A DNA stretch of 64,000 bases from Dethiosulfovibrio russensis (GTDB lineage: Bacteria; Synergistota; Synergistia; Synergistales; Dethiosulfovibrionaceae), in the NCBI RefSeq assembly GCF_021568855.1, contig NZ_JAKGUG010000001.1, positions 1 to 64,000 on the forward strand, read 5' to 3'. Both the position numbers and the translations under genes were made by a program. Below are positions 33,896-40,984 of the stretch, piece after piece. The stretch's first letter is position 1. Each line of letters begins with the position of its first letter. Below the pieces are notes generated by a model. It had not been told where the DNA came from. It saw nothing but the letters and a program-made list of their open reading frames with translations, and did not search any database.

Positions 33896-34872
33896 AAGAC
33901 CCTATACTTCAATCTATTGGGTTGGCCGTGGGATATAAGAACAGAATAGTAGTATCTGGGATGGATTTTTCCCTCTTTCGAGGAGAGGTCGTCTCTCTGC
34001 TGGGACCCAACGGATCGGGCAAATCCACGGCCCTGAGAACTCTCCTGGGGCTTCAGCCATCTCTCGACGGTGTCGTCCTGTTGGACGGCGCTCCGTTGGA
34101 GTCCTATTCTCCTTTGAAGAGAGCCAGAATTGTGGGGGCCGCCCTTTCCGACAGGCCTAGGCCCTGGGGAATGACCGCGTTGGAGCTGGTGGAACAGGGG
34201 CGTTTCTCCAGGGATCGTGACGAAGACAGATGCGTCAGGGCGATGGAGGATATGGGGGCCATGGAGTTGGCGGGCAGACAGCTGACGGAGCTCAGTGATG
34301 GGGAGCTTCAGAGGGTCCACGTAGCCAGGGCTTTGGCTCAGGATCCGTCACTCCTGATATTGGACGAGCCGACGTCTTTTTTGGACCAGCCCAGAAGGGT
34401 AGAGGTACTTAGGAGATTGAGACGATTGGCCACGGAGAGGGATATCTCCGTGTTGCTCTCGCTTCATGACCTGGATCTGGCTCTTTCCCAGTCGGACAGA
34501 TGTCTCTTGATAGTCGACGGAGTAATATCGGTGGGATCTCCGGAGGATCTGGTCTTGCGAGGAGCCTTCGGAGATGCATACGGTCAGCCTAGGGACTGGG
34601 ATCCTCTGGAAAGGCCGGAGCCCGACTATCCCGATACCTCCATAACGGTAGAGCTTAGTTGTCCGGACCATCTCTCATGTTGGGTCCTCCGAGGACTCAG
34701 ACGAGGTGGTTTCGCCTTGGGATCTTCCTGCCGTCGTCTTAACGTGTCGGTCGATGACGGAGATATCCTGTTTCGTGTCGATAACGAAGGGACGATCTCC
34801 GAGCATGGAGGGCTGGACTCGGTGATAGACGCTTTGTCCGGCGATAGGGAAAGTCCGCGATGTCCTCGATAG
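33892..34872 (+). CDS. btuD: B12 ABC transporter ATPase with C-terminal extension
   Basis: A 326-residue ATPase of the iron-siderophore/B12 class. Walker A GPNGSGKST (~38), signature LSDGELQRVHVARAL (~133), Walker B LLILDEPTSFLD and the His of SLHDLDLAL are present. The ATPase part ends near 245; the last ~80 residues (TSITVELSCPDHLSCWVLRG onwards) form an additional small domain unlike typical BtuD proteins (~250 residues). ATG 33892 overlaps the permease stop by 4 bases; the frame is open further upstream without a better start. Confidence 0.92.
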   Translation: MKDPILQSIGLAVGYKNRIVVSGMDFSLFRGEVVSLLGPNGSGKSTALRTLLGLQPSLDGVVLLDGAPLESYSPLKRARIVGAALSDRPRPWGMTALELVEQGRFSRDRDEDRCVRAMEDMGAMELAGRQLTELSDGELQRVHVARALAQDPSLLILDEPTSFLDQPRRVEVLRRLRRLATERDISVLLSLHDLDLALSQSDRCLLIVDGVISVGSPEDLVLRGAFGDAYGQPRDWDPLERPEPDYPDTSITVELSCPDHLSCWVLRGLRRGGFALGSSCRRLNVSVDDGDILFRVDNEGTISEHGGLDSVIDALSGDRESPRCPR

Positions 34873-35453
34873 AGGTATTAGATGCCGTCCTTTCCCGTAG
34901 CGAAGTGGAGGATGCTCTTTATCGGTGGAACCTGGAGGAGCCGGATTACATAGATGGCCGACTTCACAGACTTTACCGATTGGCCAAATCCGTTCTGGCC
35001 TGGGCCTATATGTTACCGGAATCGGTGGAAAAACGGGGCGGATGGGGGCCCGGTGTATCGTCGCTTATGGTAGGAGGTGGAACGGTCGGAGAGGGGCTTT
35101 CCAGGATAGCGGAAGAGGAGGGTGTTTTTTCCGTGGCCATGACGATAGCCTTGTTGGGAAAGGGGCAGGAGCGTTTTTTCGAGATAGTCCGATCCGAGGG
35201 CCAGAGGAGAGGGCTCCCAGTCGGAGCCTTTCACACTCCAGGATCCGCCGGGGGGATGGACCTCTCGGTGAACCTGGATCTGGGCAAGGGATTGCCCCTG
35301 GATAAACTGGGAATATCGGTCCTTCCAGACGGACAGCTGAGTCCGTCCTATTCCTGGATTGGGGTAGTCCCCATCGGAGAGGGGACCGATAGGGTCACCT
35401 TTCTATGCCGAGGTTGCCCATTTCATGAAAGTTGTCCTCTAAGAAGGGAATGA
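34860..35453 (+). CDS. Unknown protein in the B12 uptake operon
   Basis: A 197-residue soluble protein overlapping btuD by 13 bases, so almost certainly translated with it. N-terminal part is helical (VLDAVLSRSEVEDALYRW); the centre has a glycine-rich stretch LMVGGGTVGEGLSRIAEE; the C-terminus carries CRGCPFHESCPL, three cysteines (CxxCx5C) that could bind a metal or Fe-S cluster. I do not recognise the family. Placement under a cobalamin riboswitch suggests corrinoid handling, such as reduction, remodelling or activation of a corrinoid enzyme. This is inference. Confidence 0.65.
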   Translation: MSSIEVLDAVLSRSEVEDALYRWNLEEPDYIDGRLHRLYRLAKSVLAWAYMLPESVEKRGGWGPGVSSLMVGGGTVGEGLSRIAEEEGVFSVAMTIALLGKGQERFFEIVRSEGQRRGLPVGAFHTPGSAGGMDLSVNLDLGKGLPLDKLGISVLPDGQLSPSYSWIGVVPIGEGTDRVTFLCRGCPFHESCPLRRE

Positions 35454-35463
35454 TTTTTCACCG

Positions 35464-35492
35464 TTGACGTGTGCTCCGGCGGCGTATATAAT
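35464..35492 (+). promoter_or_regulatory. Promoter of the methionine transport operon
   Basis: TTGACG at 35464 and TATAAT at 35487 with a 17-base spacer, the best promoter match in the window. Transcription would begin near 35499, just before the SAM riboswitch. Confidence 0.85.
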
Positions 35493-35511
35493 GCACGTCA
35501 TTAACCTAAAA

Positions 35512-35625
35512 ATAGATCGAACCATCCAGAGCGGCGGAGGGACTGGCCCTACGAAGCCGCGGCAACCTTCGCAATAGCGAGACGGTGCCAAATCCAGCAG
35601 GAATTCCTGGCAGATGGTCGAGGCT
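35512..35625 (+). promoter_or_regulatory. SAM-I (S-box) riboswitch
   Basis: Shows the S-box core: ATCCAGAGCGGCGGAGGGAC, then TGGCCCTACGAAGCCGCGGCAACC, GGTGCCAAATCC and AGCAGGAATTCCTGGCAGATGG. The closing helix pairs ACCATC (35521) with GATGGT (35613). SAM binding should favour the terminator that follows. Confidence 0.95.
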
Positions 35626-35641
35626 TTTATCGCTTTTTATG

Positions 35642-35682
35642 GATGCCTCTTCCTCTAAGCCGGAAGAGGCATCTATTTTTTT
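35642..35682 (+). terminator. Terminator of the S-box riboswitch
   Basis: A 12-base stem, GATGCCTCTTCC/GGAAGAGGCATC, with an 8-base loop and a tail TATTTTTTT. Confidence 0.92.
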
Positions 35683-35700
35683 AGAGAGGAGAACCCGCCT

Positions 35701-35784
35701 ATGAGACTCAGCGATTCCAACATGATGATGTGCGATATGATGTGCTGTCTCTGCGGGGCTCCTGATGGAGAATACGGCGGCTAA
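35701..35784 (+). CDS. Met/Cys-rich 27-residue ORF between riboswitch and metQ (putative leader peptide)
   Basis: ATG 35701 follows GAGAGGAG by 9 bases. The 27 codons include six Met (start plus 8-10 and 13-14) and four Cys (11, 15, 16, 18); the central run reads MMMCDMMCCLC and the tail GAPDGEYGG. The TAA stop lies inside the stem of a small intrinsic terminator (35778-35803). The position, downstream of an S-box terminator and upstream of a methionine importer, and the Met/Cys codon density point to a sensing leader peptide. A small metal-binding or signalling peptide is the alternative. Nothing else in the window has such composition. Confidence 0.6.
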   Translation: MRLSDSNMMMCDMMCCLCGAPDGEYGG

Positions 35785-35806
35785 TCTATCGTAGCCGTTT
35801 TTTCTT
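35778..35806 (+). terminator. Small terminator overlapping the leader ORF stop codon
   Basis: CGGCTA (35778) pairs with TAGCCG (35792), loop of 8 bases, followed by TTTTTTCTT. The stop codon TAA occupies the end of the 5' arm, so a ribosome reaching the stop would prevent folding. Confidence 0.65.
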
Positions 35807-35807
35807 A

Positions 35808-35842
35808 CCGGGATCTCCGTACGGGGGATCCCGGTTTTTTTT
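35808..35842 (+). terminator. Third terminator ahead of metQ
   Basis: CCGGGATC/GATCCCGG with an inner CCGTACGG palindrome, followed by eight Ts. It lies about 80 bases before metQ, so read-through or antitermination is needed for metQNI expression. Confidence 0.85.
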
Positions 35843-35919
35843 ATTCTTGAAGGGGGGGTAGAGAGTTTCATCGTTTTTTGGTTCGGAAAGACCAAGACAA
35901 ATCCACAGGAGGTTCTGAG

Positions 35920-36717
35920 ATGAAAAAATATATCGCTTATCTGTTCGTTTTTCTGTTCTCTCTGTCCGTGGCGACCGGTTCCAACGCCGAAGATCTCTCG
36001 GTCCTGAAGGTCGGTGCCACCGCCGGACCTCACGCCGAGATACTGGAGTTTCTGAAGGATCGTTTGAAGGATCGTGGTATCGATCTCCAGGTCTATAGCT
36101 TTAACGATTATATAACTCCCAACGCTGCTCTGGACCAGGGAGACCTGGATGCCAACTCCTATCAGCACGGGCTTTTCATGAATACCCAGAACCAAGACAG
36201 AGGGTACCGTCTGGTATCCGTGGCAAAGACGGTAGTCTGTCCTATGGGATTCTACTCCAAAAAGATAGACGACGTGGATGATCTGAGGGAAGGGGCCAAG
36301 GTCTCGGTTCCCAACGATCCGGCCAACGTAGGGAGAGCTTTGGCTTTGCTGGAGGAAAAGGGTTTTATAAAGCTCGCCGACGGAGTGGGCTACAGGGCTT
36401 CCGTGCTGGACGTGGTGGAAAATCCTAAGGGGATTAAATTCGTAGAGATAGAGGCCCCTCAGCTTCCCAGGGTTCTTGACGACGTGGATATGGGAGCTGT
36501 CAACGTCAATTACGCAGTGGAGGCGGGATTATCGCCCCTGGAGGATGCCATTCTTCTCGAGGATCCTGAGACCTCTCCTTTCGCCAACATCATCGCTGCC
36601 AGGGAGGATAACAGGGACGATCGGAGGATCGAACTTTTGACAGAGGTCTATCACAGCGATGAGACCAGAAAGTTCATTCTCGATCGATTCAAGGGTTCCT
36701 TCGTGCCGGCCTGGTAG
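35920..36717 (+). CDS. metQ: Methionine ABC transporter substrate-binding protein
   Basis: A 265-residue NlpA/MetQ-family binding protein. Signal peptide residues 1-23 end in SNAED; no lipobox cysteine is visible, so it is probably a soluble periplasmic protein rather than a lipoprotein. Family blocks: LKVGATAGPHAEILEF, LDANSYQHGLFM, VSVPNDPANVGRALALLEEKG and INVNYAVEAGL-like GAVNVNYAVEAGL. ATG 35920 has GGAGG 7 bases upstream; an open frame to 35878 is ignored. First gene of metQ-metN-metI under SAM control. Confidence 0.94.
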   Translation: MKKYIAYLFVFLFSLSVATGSNAEDLSVLKVGATAGPHAEILEFLKDRLKDRGIDLQVYSFNDYITPNAALDQGDLDANSYQHGLFMNTQNQDRGYRLVSVAKTVVCPMGFYSKKIDDVDDLREGAKVSVPNDPANVGRALALLEEKGFIKLADGVGYRASVLDVVENPKGIKFVEIEAPQLPRVLDDVDMGAVNVNYAVEAGLSPLEDAILLEDPETSPFANIIAAREDNRDDRRIELLTEVYHSDETRKFILDRFKGSFVPAW

Positions 36718-36728
36718 AGGCGTGAGAT

Positions 36729-37790
36729 ATGACCATACTTCTGGAAAAGGTCGGCAAGGTCTTCGAAGCTGACGGATCGTCTCTGAAGGCTCTGGACGGG
36801 GTGGATCTTCACGTTCCCAGGGGCTCCATCTTCGGAATAATAGGCCAGAGCGGAGCAGGAAAGAGTACCCTGGTTCGCTGCATAAATCTGCTGGAGCGCC
36901 CTACGTCAGGCAGGGTGACGGTGGGAGGAGTGGAATTGACCTCCTTGGGTGAAGGCGATCTTCGGGAGGCGAGAAAGAAGATAGGCATGATCTTTCAGTC
37001 CTTCAACCTCCTGTCGAACCGCACCATATTCGGCAATGTGGCTCTGCCTTTGGAGTTAGACGGATGGAGTAAGGGCGATATAGAGGTCAGAGTGGAGGAG
37101 CTGCTTGATCTGGTCGGACTGGTGGACAAGAGAGATCAATATCCCTCTCAGCTGTCAGGAGGGCAGAAACAGAGGGTCGGTATAGCCAGGGCCCTGGCCA
37201 ACCGCCCCAATGTGCTCCTGTCCGACGAGGCTACTTCTGCCCTGGATCCCATGATGACCAAGTCGGTGCTCGCCTTGCTCAGGGAGATCAACGAAAAGCT
37301 CGGTCTTACCATAGTCCTCATCACCCACGAGATGAACGTGGTGAAGGAGGTCTGCTCCCACGTTGCGGTCATAGAGGGAGGACGAATCGTGGAGAGGGGA
37401 ACGGTTCTCGATGTATTTACCTCTCCGAAGAAGGGTGCCACCAAGGAGATGTTACGAGAGGTCGTGGGGGTGGAGCTTCCGGAGAGTTTCGCCGGATTGG
37501 ACTTCCTGGAGGACGATGCCGTCGGGGGAGAACCGGTCGTACAGCTTCAATTCTTCGGTTCATCCGCGGCGGAACCGGTCATCTCCGGGATGCTCCGTCG
37601 TTTCGACGTGGACGTGAATATCTTGGTCGCCAGGATAGACCATATACAGTCGGTTCCTTACGGAACCCTGGTGCTTCATCTATCGGGGGAGGAGCGGGAG
37701 AGAGACGCCGCTCTGGGCTATCTTGATGCTATGGATCTCAAAGTGGAGGTGATCGGCCATGTGGGCTCAGCTATCGCGAGTGCTGTTTAG
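36729..37790 (+). CDS. metN: Methionine ABC transporter ATPase
   Basis: A 353-residue MetN ATPase. Walker A GQSGAGKST (~39), signature LSGGQKQRVGIARAL, Walker B VLLSDEATSALDP and switch His ITHEMNVV are intact. The C-terminal ~100 residues (VVQLQFFGSSAAEPVISGMLRRF; GTLVLHLSGEE) form the NIL regulatory domain that binds methionine and inhibits transport when it is plentiful. Starts 11 bases after metQ and overlaps metI by 32 bases. Confidence 0.97.
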   Translation: MTILLEKVGKVFEADGSSLKALDGVDLHVPRGSIFGIIGQSGAGKSTLVRCINLLERPTSGRVTVGGVELTSLGEGDLREARKKIGMIFQSFNLLSNRTIFGNVALPLELDGWSKGDIEVRVEELLDLVGLVDKRDQYPSQLSGGQKQRVGIARALANRPNVLLSDEATSALDPMMTKSVLALLREINEKLGLTIVLITHEMNVVKEVCSHVAVIEGGRIVERGTVLDVFTSPKKGATKEMLREVVGVELPESFAGLDFLEDDAVGGEPVVQLQFFGSSAAEPVISGMLRRFDVDVNILVARIDHIQSVPYGTLVLHLSGEERERDAALGYLDAMDLKVEVIGHVGSAIASAV

Positions 37791-38412
37791 CTCTTTTCTT
37801 GAGACCCTCTATATGGTGGGAATGTCCTCGACCATTTCCTTTATCTGCGGCATTCCGTTGGGGGTGTTCCTCCACGTCACCGCCAAGGGTGAGATACTGG
37901 AGCGACCAAAGGTCAATGGGGTTCTTTCGGCTGTGGTGAACGCAGCCAGGTCCACTCCGTTCATCATATTGATGGTACTTCTCATACCGGTTACCAGGAT
38001 GATAGTTGGTACATCCATAGGCATAAATGCCGCCGTAGTCCCCCTGGCGGTGGCGGCTATCCCCTTCGTGGGGCGGATAGTGGAGGGGGCGTTGAAGGAG
38101 GTCGACAGAGGAGTGGTGGAGGCTGCCCAGTCGATGGGGGCCACTCCCCGTCAGATAATAGGCAAAGTGCTTCTACCAGAGGCTCTGCCGGCCATTATAT
38201 CTGGACTTACCCTGGCGGTTATAAACCTGATCGGCTATTCGGCCATGGCTGGGGCGGTAGGAGGCGGAGGTCTGGGAGATCTGGCGATACGCTACGGATA
38301 TCAGAGGTTTCGGATGGATATAATGTTCGCCACGGTGGTCATACTGATAGCCATGGTCCAGATATGTCAGGGCTTGGGAGATCGTATGGCCGGAAAGGCC
38401 AGAAAGTCTTGA
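37759..38412 (+). CDS. metI: Methionine ABC transporter permease
   Basis: A 217-residue MetI permease with five helices. Typical segments: FLETLYMVGMSSTISFICGIPLGVFL, RSTPFIILMVLLIPVTR and the coupling motif EVDRGVVEAAQSMGATPRQIIGKVLLPEALPAII near 113. YSAMAGAVGGGGLGDLAIRYGY near 152 is a MetI hallmark. Last gene of the operon. Confidence 0.97.
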   Translation: MWAQLSRVLFSSFLETLYMVGMSSTISFICGIPLGVFLHVTAKGEILERPKVNGVLSAVVNAARSTPFIILMVLLIPVTRMIVGTSIGINAAVVPLAVAAIPFVGRIVEGALKEVDRGVVEAAQSMGATPRQIIGKVLLPEALPAIISGLTLAVINLIGYSAMAGAVGGGGLGDLAIRYGYQRFRMDIMFATVVILIAMVQICQGLGDRMAGKARKS

Positions 38413-38481
38413 ACTAAAACTCCTCTGGGTGGATAATGACACGGTGAAAGTTCGTCCATTCTAAGAAAGGGAGAGGATTTT

Positions 38482-38859
38482 ATGGCTAAACTTCCGAAGA
38501 ACGTTTGCGAGGCCTGGGACGACAGAGACGGCGCAATCGTCCTGTCTACCGTAGACGGAGAGGGAGTTCCGAACTCTATCTACGCCACCTGCGTGAGCCG
38601 CTTCGACGATGAGACCCTGGTCGTCGCGGATAACTATTTCGACAAGACCAGAAAGAACATCTCCAAAGGCGGAAGAGGATCTTTGCTTTTTATAACCAAG
38701 GCGGGCAAGTCCTTTCAGGTCAAGGGCAAGATCGAATATCACGATAACGGCCCTATCTTCGACGACATGAAGGCATGGAACCCCGAAAAACATCCGGGAC
38801 ATGCCGCGGCGGCCTTGAAGGTGGAGGAAGTCTACTCGGGGGCGGAGAAGCTCCTTTAG
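38482..38859 (+). CDS. Pyridoxamine 5'-phosphate oxidase-like flavin protein
   Basis: A 125-residue split-barrel protein of the PNPOx-like family that binds FMN or F420 in related enzymes. Motifs: GAIVLSTVDGEGVPNSIYATCVSRFDDETLVVADNYFDKTRKNI (~18-60), then GSLLFITKAGKSFQVKGKIEY. The C-terminal VEEVYSGAEKLL matches small anaerobe members of unknown reaction. ATG with AAGAAAGGGAGAGG upstream. Its stop codon is the first base triplet before a long inverted repeat. Confidence 0.85.
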   Translation: MAKLPKNVCEAWDDRDGAIVLSTVDGEGVPNSIYATCVSRFDDETLVVADNYFDKTRKNISKGGRGSLLFITKAGKSFQVKGKIEYHDNGPIFDDMKAWNPEKHPGHAAAALKVEEVYSGAEKLL

Positions 38860-39108
38860 GGCATCTCTAAAAACGCTGTCCCTCGGAGAGGTCGTTTCGG
38901 CGGAGCCCATTCGAGCCCGTATTTCCGACCTGCCGTCGTGTAGTACGGATGGGGCGACAGGACGTCGCCCCAAGTCGAGGGGGCACAGGACGTGCCCTCC
39001 GAGGCGGTCCGTACGAAACAGGCAGGTCGGGAATACGTTTGGGCGAGACAGGGCGGAGCCGAAATGACCTCTCCGAGGAAACTCGGACGTGAGTTTTTAG
39101 AGGTATTC
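38860..39108. repeat. ~250-bp imperfect inverted repeat with twin AGGAC-loop hairpins (MITE-like)
   Basis: Fills most of the only non-coding gap here. The outer arms share CTCTAAAAAC (38865)/GTTTTTAGAG (39093), then CCTCGGAGAGGTC/GACCTCTCCGAGG, CCGACCTGCC-type/GGCAGGTCGGG and GTACGGA/TCCGTAC, in mirror order with mismatches and small indels. The centre holds two tandem hairpins: GGGGCGAC-AGGAC-GTCGCCCC (38951-38971) and one with inner stem GGCAC-AGGAC-GTGCC (38976-38999). Different stems with the same loop suggest selection on an RNA or cruciform structure. No ORF inside. It resembles a non-autonomous mobile element or repeat family; copy number elsewhere is unknown. Confidence 0.7.
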
Positions 39109-39114
39109 TGTAGT

Positions 39115-39160
39115 AAAAGCGATCGGCCCGGGACGATTTTGTCACGGGCCGATCGCTTTT
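39115..39160. terminator. Bidirectional terminator at the end of the B12/TonB operon
   Basis: AAAAGCGATCGGCCCG pairs with CGGGCCGATCGCTTTT around a 14-base loop. T runs on both sides serve the tonB gene (minus) and anything read from the plus strand. Confidence 0.88.
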
Positions 39161-39162
39161 AC

Positions 39163-39993
39163 TCATTTCGTGAGCTTGAACAGAACGGGAATCCTGACCT
39201 CGGCGGAGAGGTCGGAGGAAAAACGCCATCCCCTCAGGGCTTTAAGAGCGGCCTTGTCCAGCCTTGGAGATCCGGAGCTTTTCTCTATTCTGGTCTCGAT
39301 CACCCTGCCTTTTTTTACCGAAAGCAATACCGTGACGGTTCCCTGTTCCTTTCTCTTTCTGGATATGAGGGGGTATTCCGGTATTTCCCTGTGTTCTACG
39401 GTCACGTCATGTTCCGACAGTATCTCCCCTCTGGATGAAGCGGTCGGTTTTTTAGCTTCTCCCCCTCCTTTATGGGGTCCTTCTTTCGTAGACGTCCCTT
39501 CTTTCAGCCCCTTGCCAAGAGGAGCTCGCACCTCGTTTTTTTCAGTTTTTGCGCCCTCTTTCTTGGAGGGGGGGGAGACTTTCTTCTCGGGGCCGTCTTT
39601 TTTTTCCTCTACCTTCGGCTTTTCTGTCTTTTTCCTTCGTGGTTTGGCTACAGGTGTCTTTTGTACGACCGGTTTCGTCTTCTCGACGGTTTTTTGAGGC
39701 TTTTCTGGAGTCTTTATCTTTGAGTCTTCTTTTGTGGAGGGTTTTTCCGCTTCCTTGGATGTAGTCGGTTTTAACGGGGCAGCTTTTTCCGCCTTGGGTC
39801 TTTCCGGAGGAGTCTCGGCCATAGCGCTCCCGCTGTCTTGTCCCACGGCCGATTCGTTTTTCGCCCGTGTCCTGACCAATTTTACCGATATGGTTCCTAC
39901 GGAGTCGCTTTTCTTAGGGGCCCACGGCAGAAGACATAGCAGCCCTGCATGGAGGATCAGACTAGCCGCGATAGTGACGATCCATCTTTTCAC
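39163..39993 (-). CDS. tonB: TonB-family energy transducer
   Basis: A 276-residue TonB protein. One N-terminal membrane helix (IVTIAASLILHAGLLCLLPW, ~5-24) contains the conserved His/Ser face. A long Lys/Pro/Glu-rich spacer (~45-190) spans the periplasm, and the C-terminal domain has YPLISRKRKEQGTVTVLLSV and GSPRLDKAALKALRGWRFSS. It couples proton motive force from ExbB-ExbD to outer-membrane transporters. It is the last gene of the long B12/haem operon; a TonB-dependent receptor gene is not in the window. Confidence 0.93.
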   Translation of the reverse strand: MKRWIVTIAASLILHAGLLCLLPWAPKKSDSVGTISVKLVRTRAKNESAVGQDSGSAMAETPPERPKAEKAAPLKPTTSKEAEKPSTKEDSKIKTPEKPQKTVEKTKPVVQKTPVAKPRRKKTEKPKVEEKKDGPEKKVSPPSKKEGAKTEKNEVRAPLGKGLKEGTSTKEGPHKGGGEAKKPTASSRGEILSEHDVTVEHREIPEYPLISRKRKEQGTVTVLLSVKKGRVIETRIEKSSGSPRLDKAALKALRGWRFSSDLSAEVRIPVLFKLTK

Positions 39994-40370
39994 GGCTCGG
40001 TTCCCTTGAGACCGAGCCCTATGGTGGTTATGCCGTTTTCCCTCATCCTGTCGAGGAGGGTCGCCACGTCTCCGTAGGGTATCGAACGGTCGGCGGTGAG
40101 TATCAGGGATTTCCCGGCGGCGATCGCTTCTTTGGCCATTACGATCAGCTCGTCTTTTTCGACGGGACTGTCGTCCCAGTAGATGGTTCCGTCGTGAGAG
40201 ATGGTGACGGTTATCCCTTTTTCCTCCGGCGGGTTCCCCCTCCCGTCCGGGAGGTCCACCGGTATCTGTCCCTGCACGAAGGACGCTGTCAAAACGAAAA
40301 ATATGATGAGAATGAAGAGGACGTCTATAAGAGGGGTTAGCTCCACGTCCGCCTGAGGACGGCGTCTCAC
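39990..40370 (-). CDS. exbD: Biopolymer transport protein ExbD
   Basis: A 126-residue ExbD/TolR protein: N-terminal RRRPQADVELTPLIDVLFILIIFFVLTASF holds the proton-binding Asp in PLIDVLF within the only membrane helix. The periplasmic part (LILTADRSIPYGDVATLLDRMRENGI) follows. It overlaps tonB and exbB by 4 bases each. Confidence 0.95.
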   Translation of the reverse strand: MRRRPQADVELTPLIDVLFILIIFFVLTASFVQGQIPVDLPDGRGNPPEEKGITVTISHDGTIYWDDSPVEKDELIVMAKEAIAAGKSLILTADRSIPYGDVATLLDRMRENGITTIGLGLKGTEP

Positions 40371-40984
40371 GGTCTCATCATCTTTTCCCTGAGGATAAAG
40401 TCCGCCCCTCTGGAGAGGGTTTCCTCGATATCGTCAACCTTGGAGCTAAGGAGCGAGTGGCATAGAACCGCCGGAACGGCCACAGCCAGCCCGGCCACCG
40501 TGGTCAGCAGGGCCTTCCATATTCCACCGGCCAGGGCCACCATAGGGGCCTGATCTGTCTCGGGGAGGGATTGAAAGATATCCACCATGCCTAGGACCGT
40601 CCCCAGGAGCCCGAGTAGGGGAGCAATCCTGGCGACGGCGGAGAGGATGGACAGCCCCTTGCTCCATCTGAAGACCTCTCTCCTTATCTGGCCGTCCAGC
40701 AGCATCTTGAGCGAGTCTCCGTCGGTCTTCCAATGGTTGACACCGGCCAGGAAAAGCCGTCTCAGAGAGGTGTCCTTTTCCCGGAGAAGCGATGTGGCTC
40801 CCTCCGCATCTCCCTCGTAAAGTCGCTCGCAGAGGGCCTGTTCGACCTTTTCCGGATTCTCCCAGGACTTTATGAAAAAGAAGGTTCTTTCCAATACCAC
40901 GGCTAAGCCTATCACCGAAAGTCCGGCTATGCACCAGACCACCGGTCCGCCTAGATTCAGAAAGCTCAGGATCGATTCAGCCAT
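40367..40984 (-). CDS. exbB: Biopolymer transport protein ExbB (MotA/TolQ/ExbB family)
   Basis: A 205-residue proton channel subunit with three membrane helices. The conserved region is GLLGTVLGMVDIFQSLPE (~120-137) and GGIWKALLTTVAGLAVAVPAVLCHSLLSSKVDDIE. The N-terminus overlaps hemB by 19 bases, showing cotranslation with the haem genes. Confidence 0.95.
   Translation of the reverse strand: MAESILSFLNLGGPVVWCIAGLSVIGLAVVLERTFFFIKSWENPEKVEQALCERLYEGDAEGATSLLREKDTSLRRLFLAGVNHWKTDGDSLKMLLDGQIRREVFRWSKGLSILSAVARIAPLLGLLGTVLGMVDIFQSLPETDQAPMVALAGGIWKALLTTVAGLAVAVPAVLCHSLLSSKVDDIEETLSRGADFILREKMMRP

Noticed and set aside
33421-34320. 299-codon minus-strand ORF opposite btuC-btuD
   Set aside because: Shadow of two well-supported transporter genes with overlapping start/stop signals on the plus strand.
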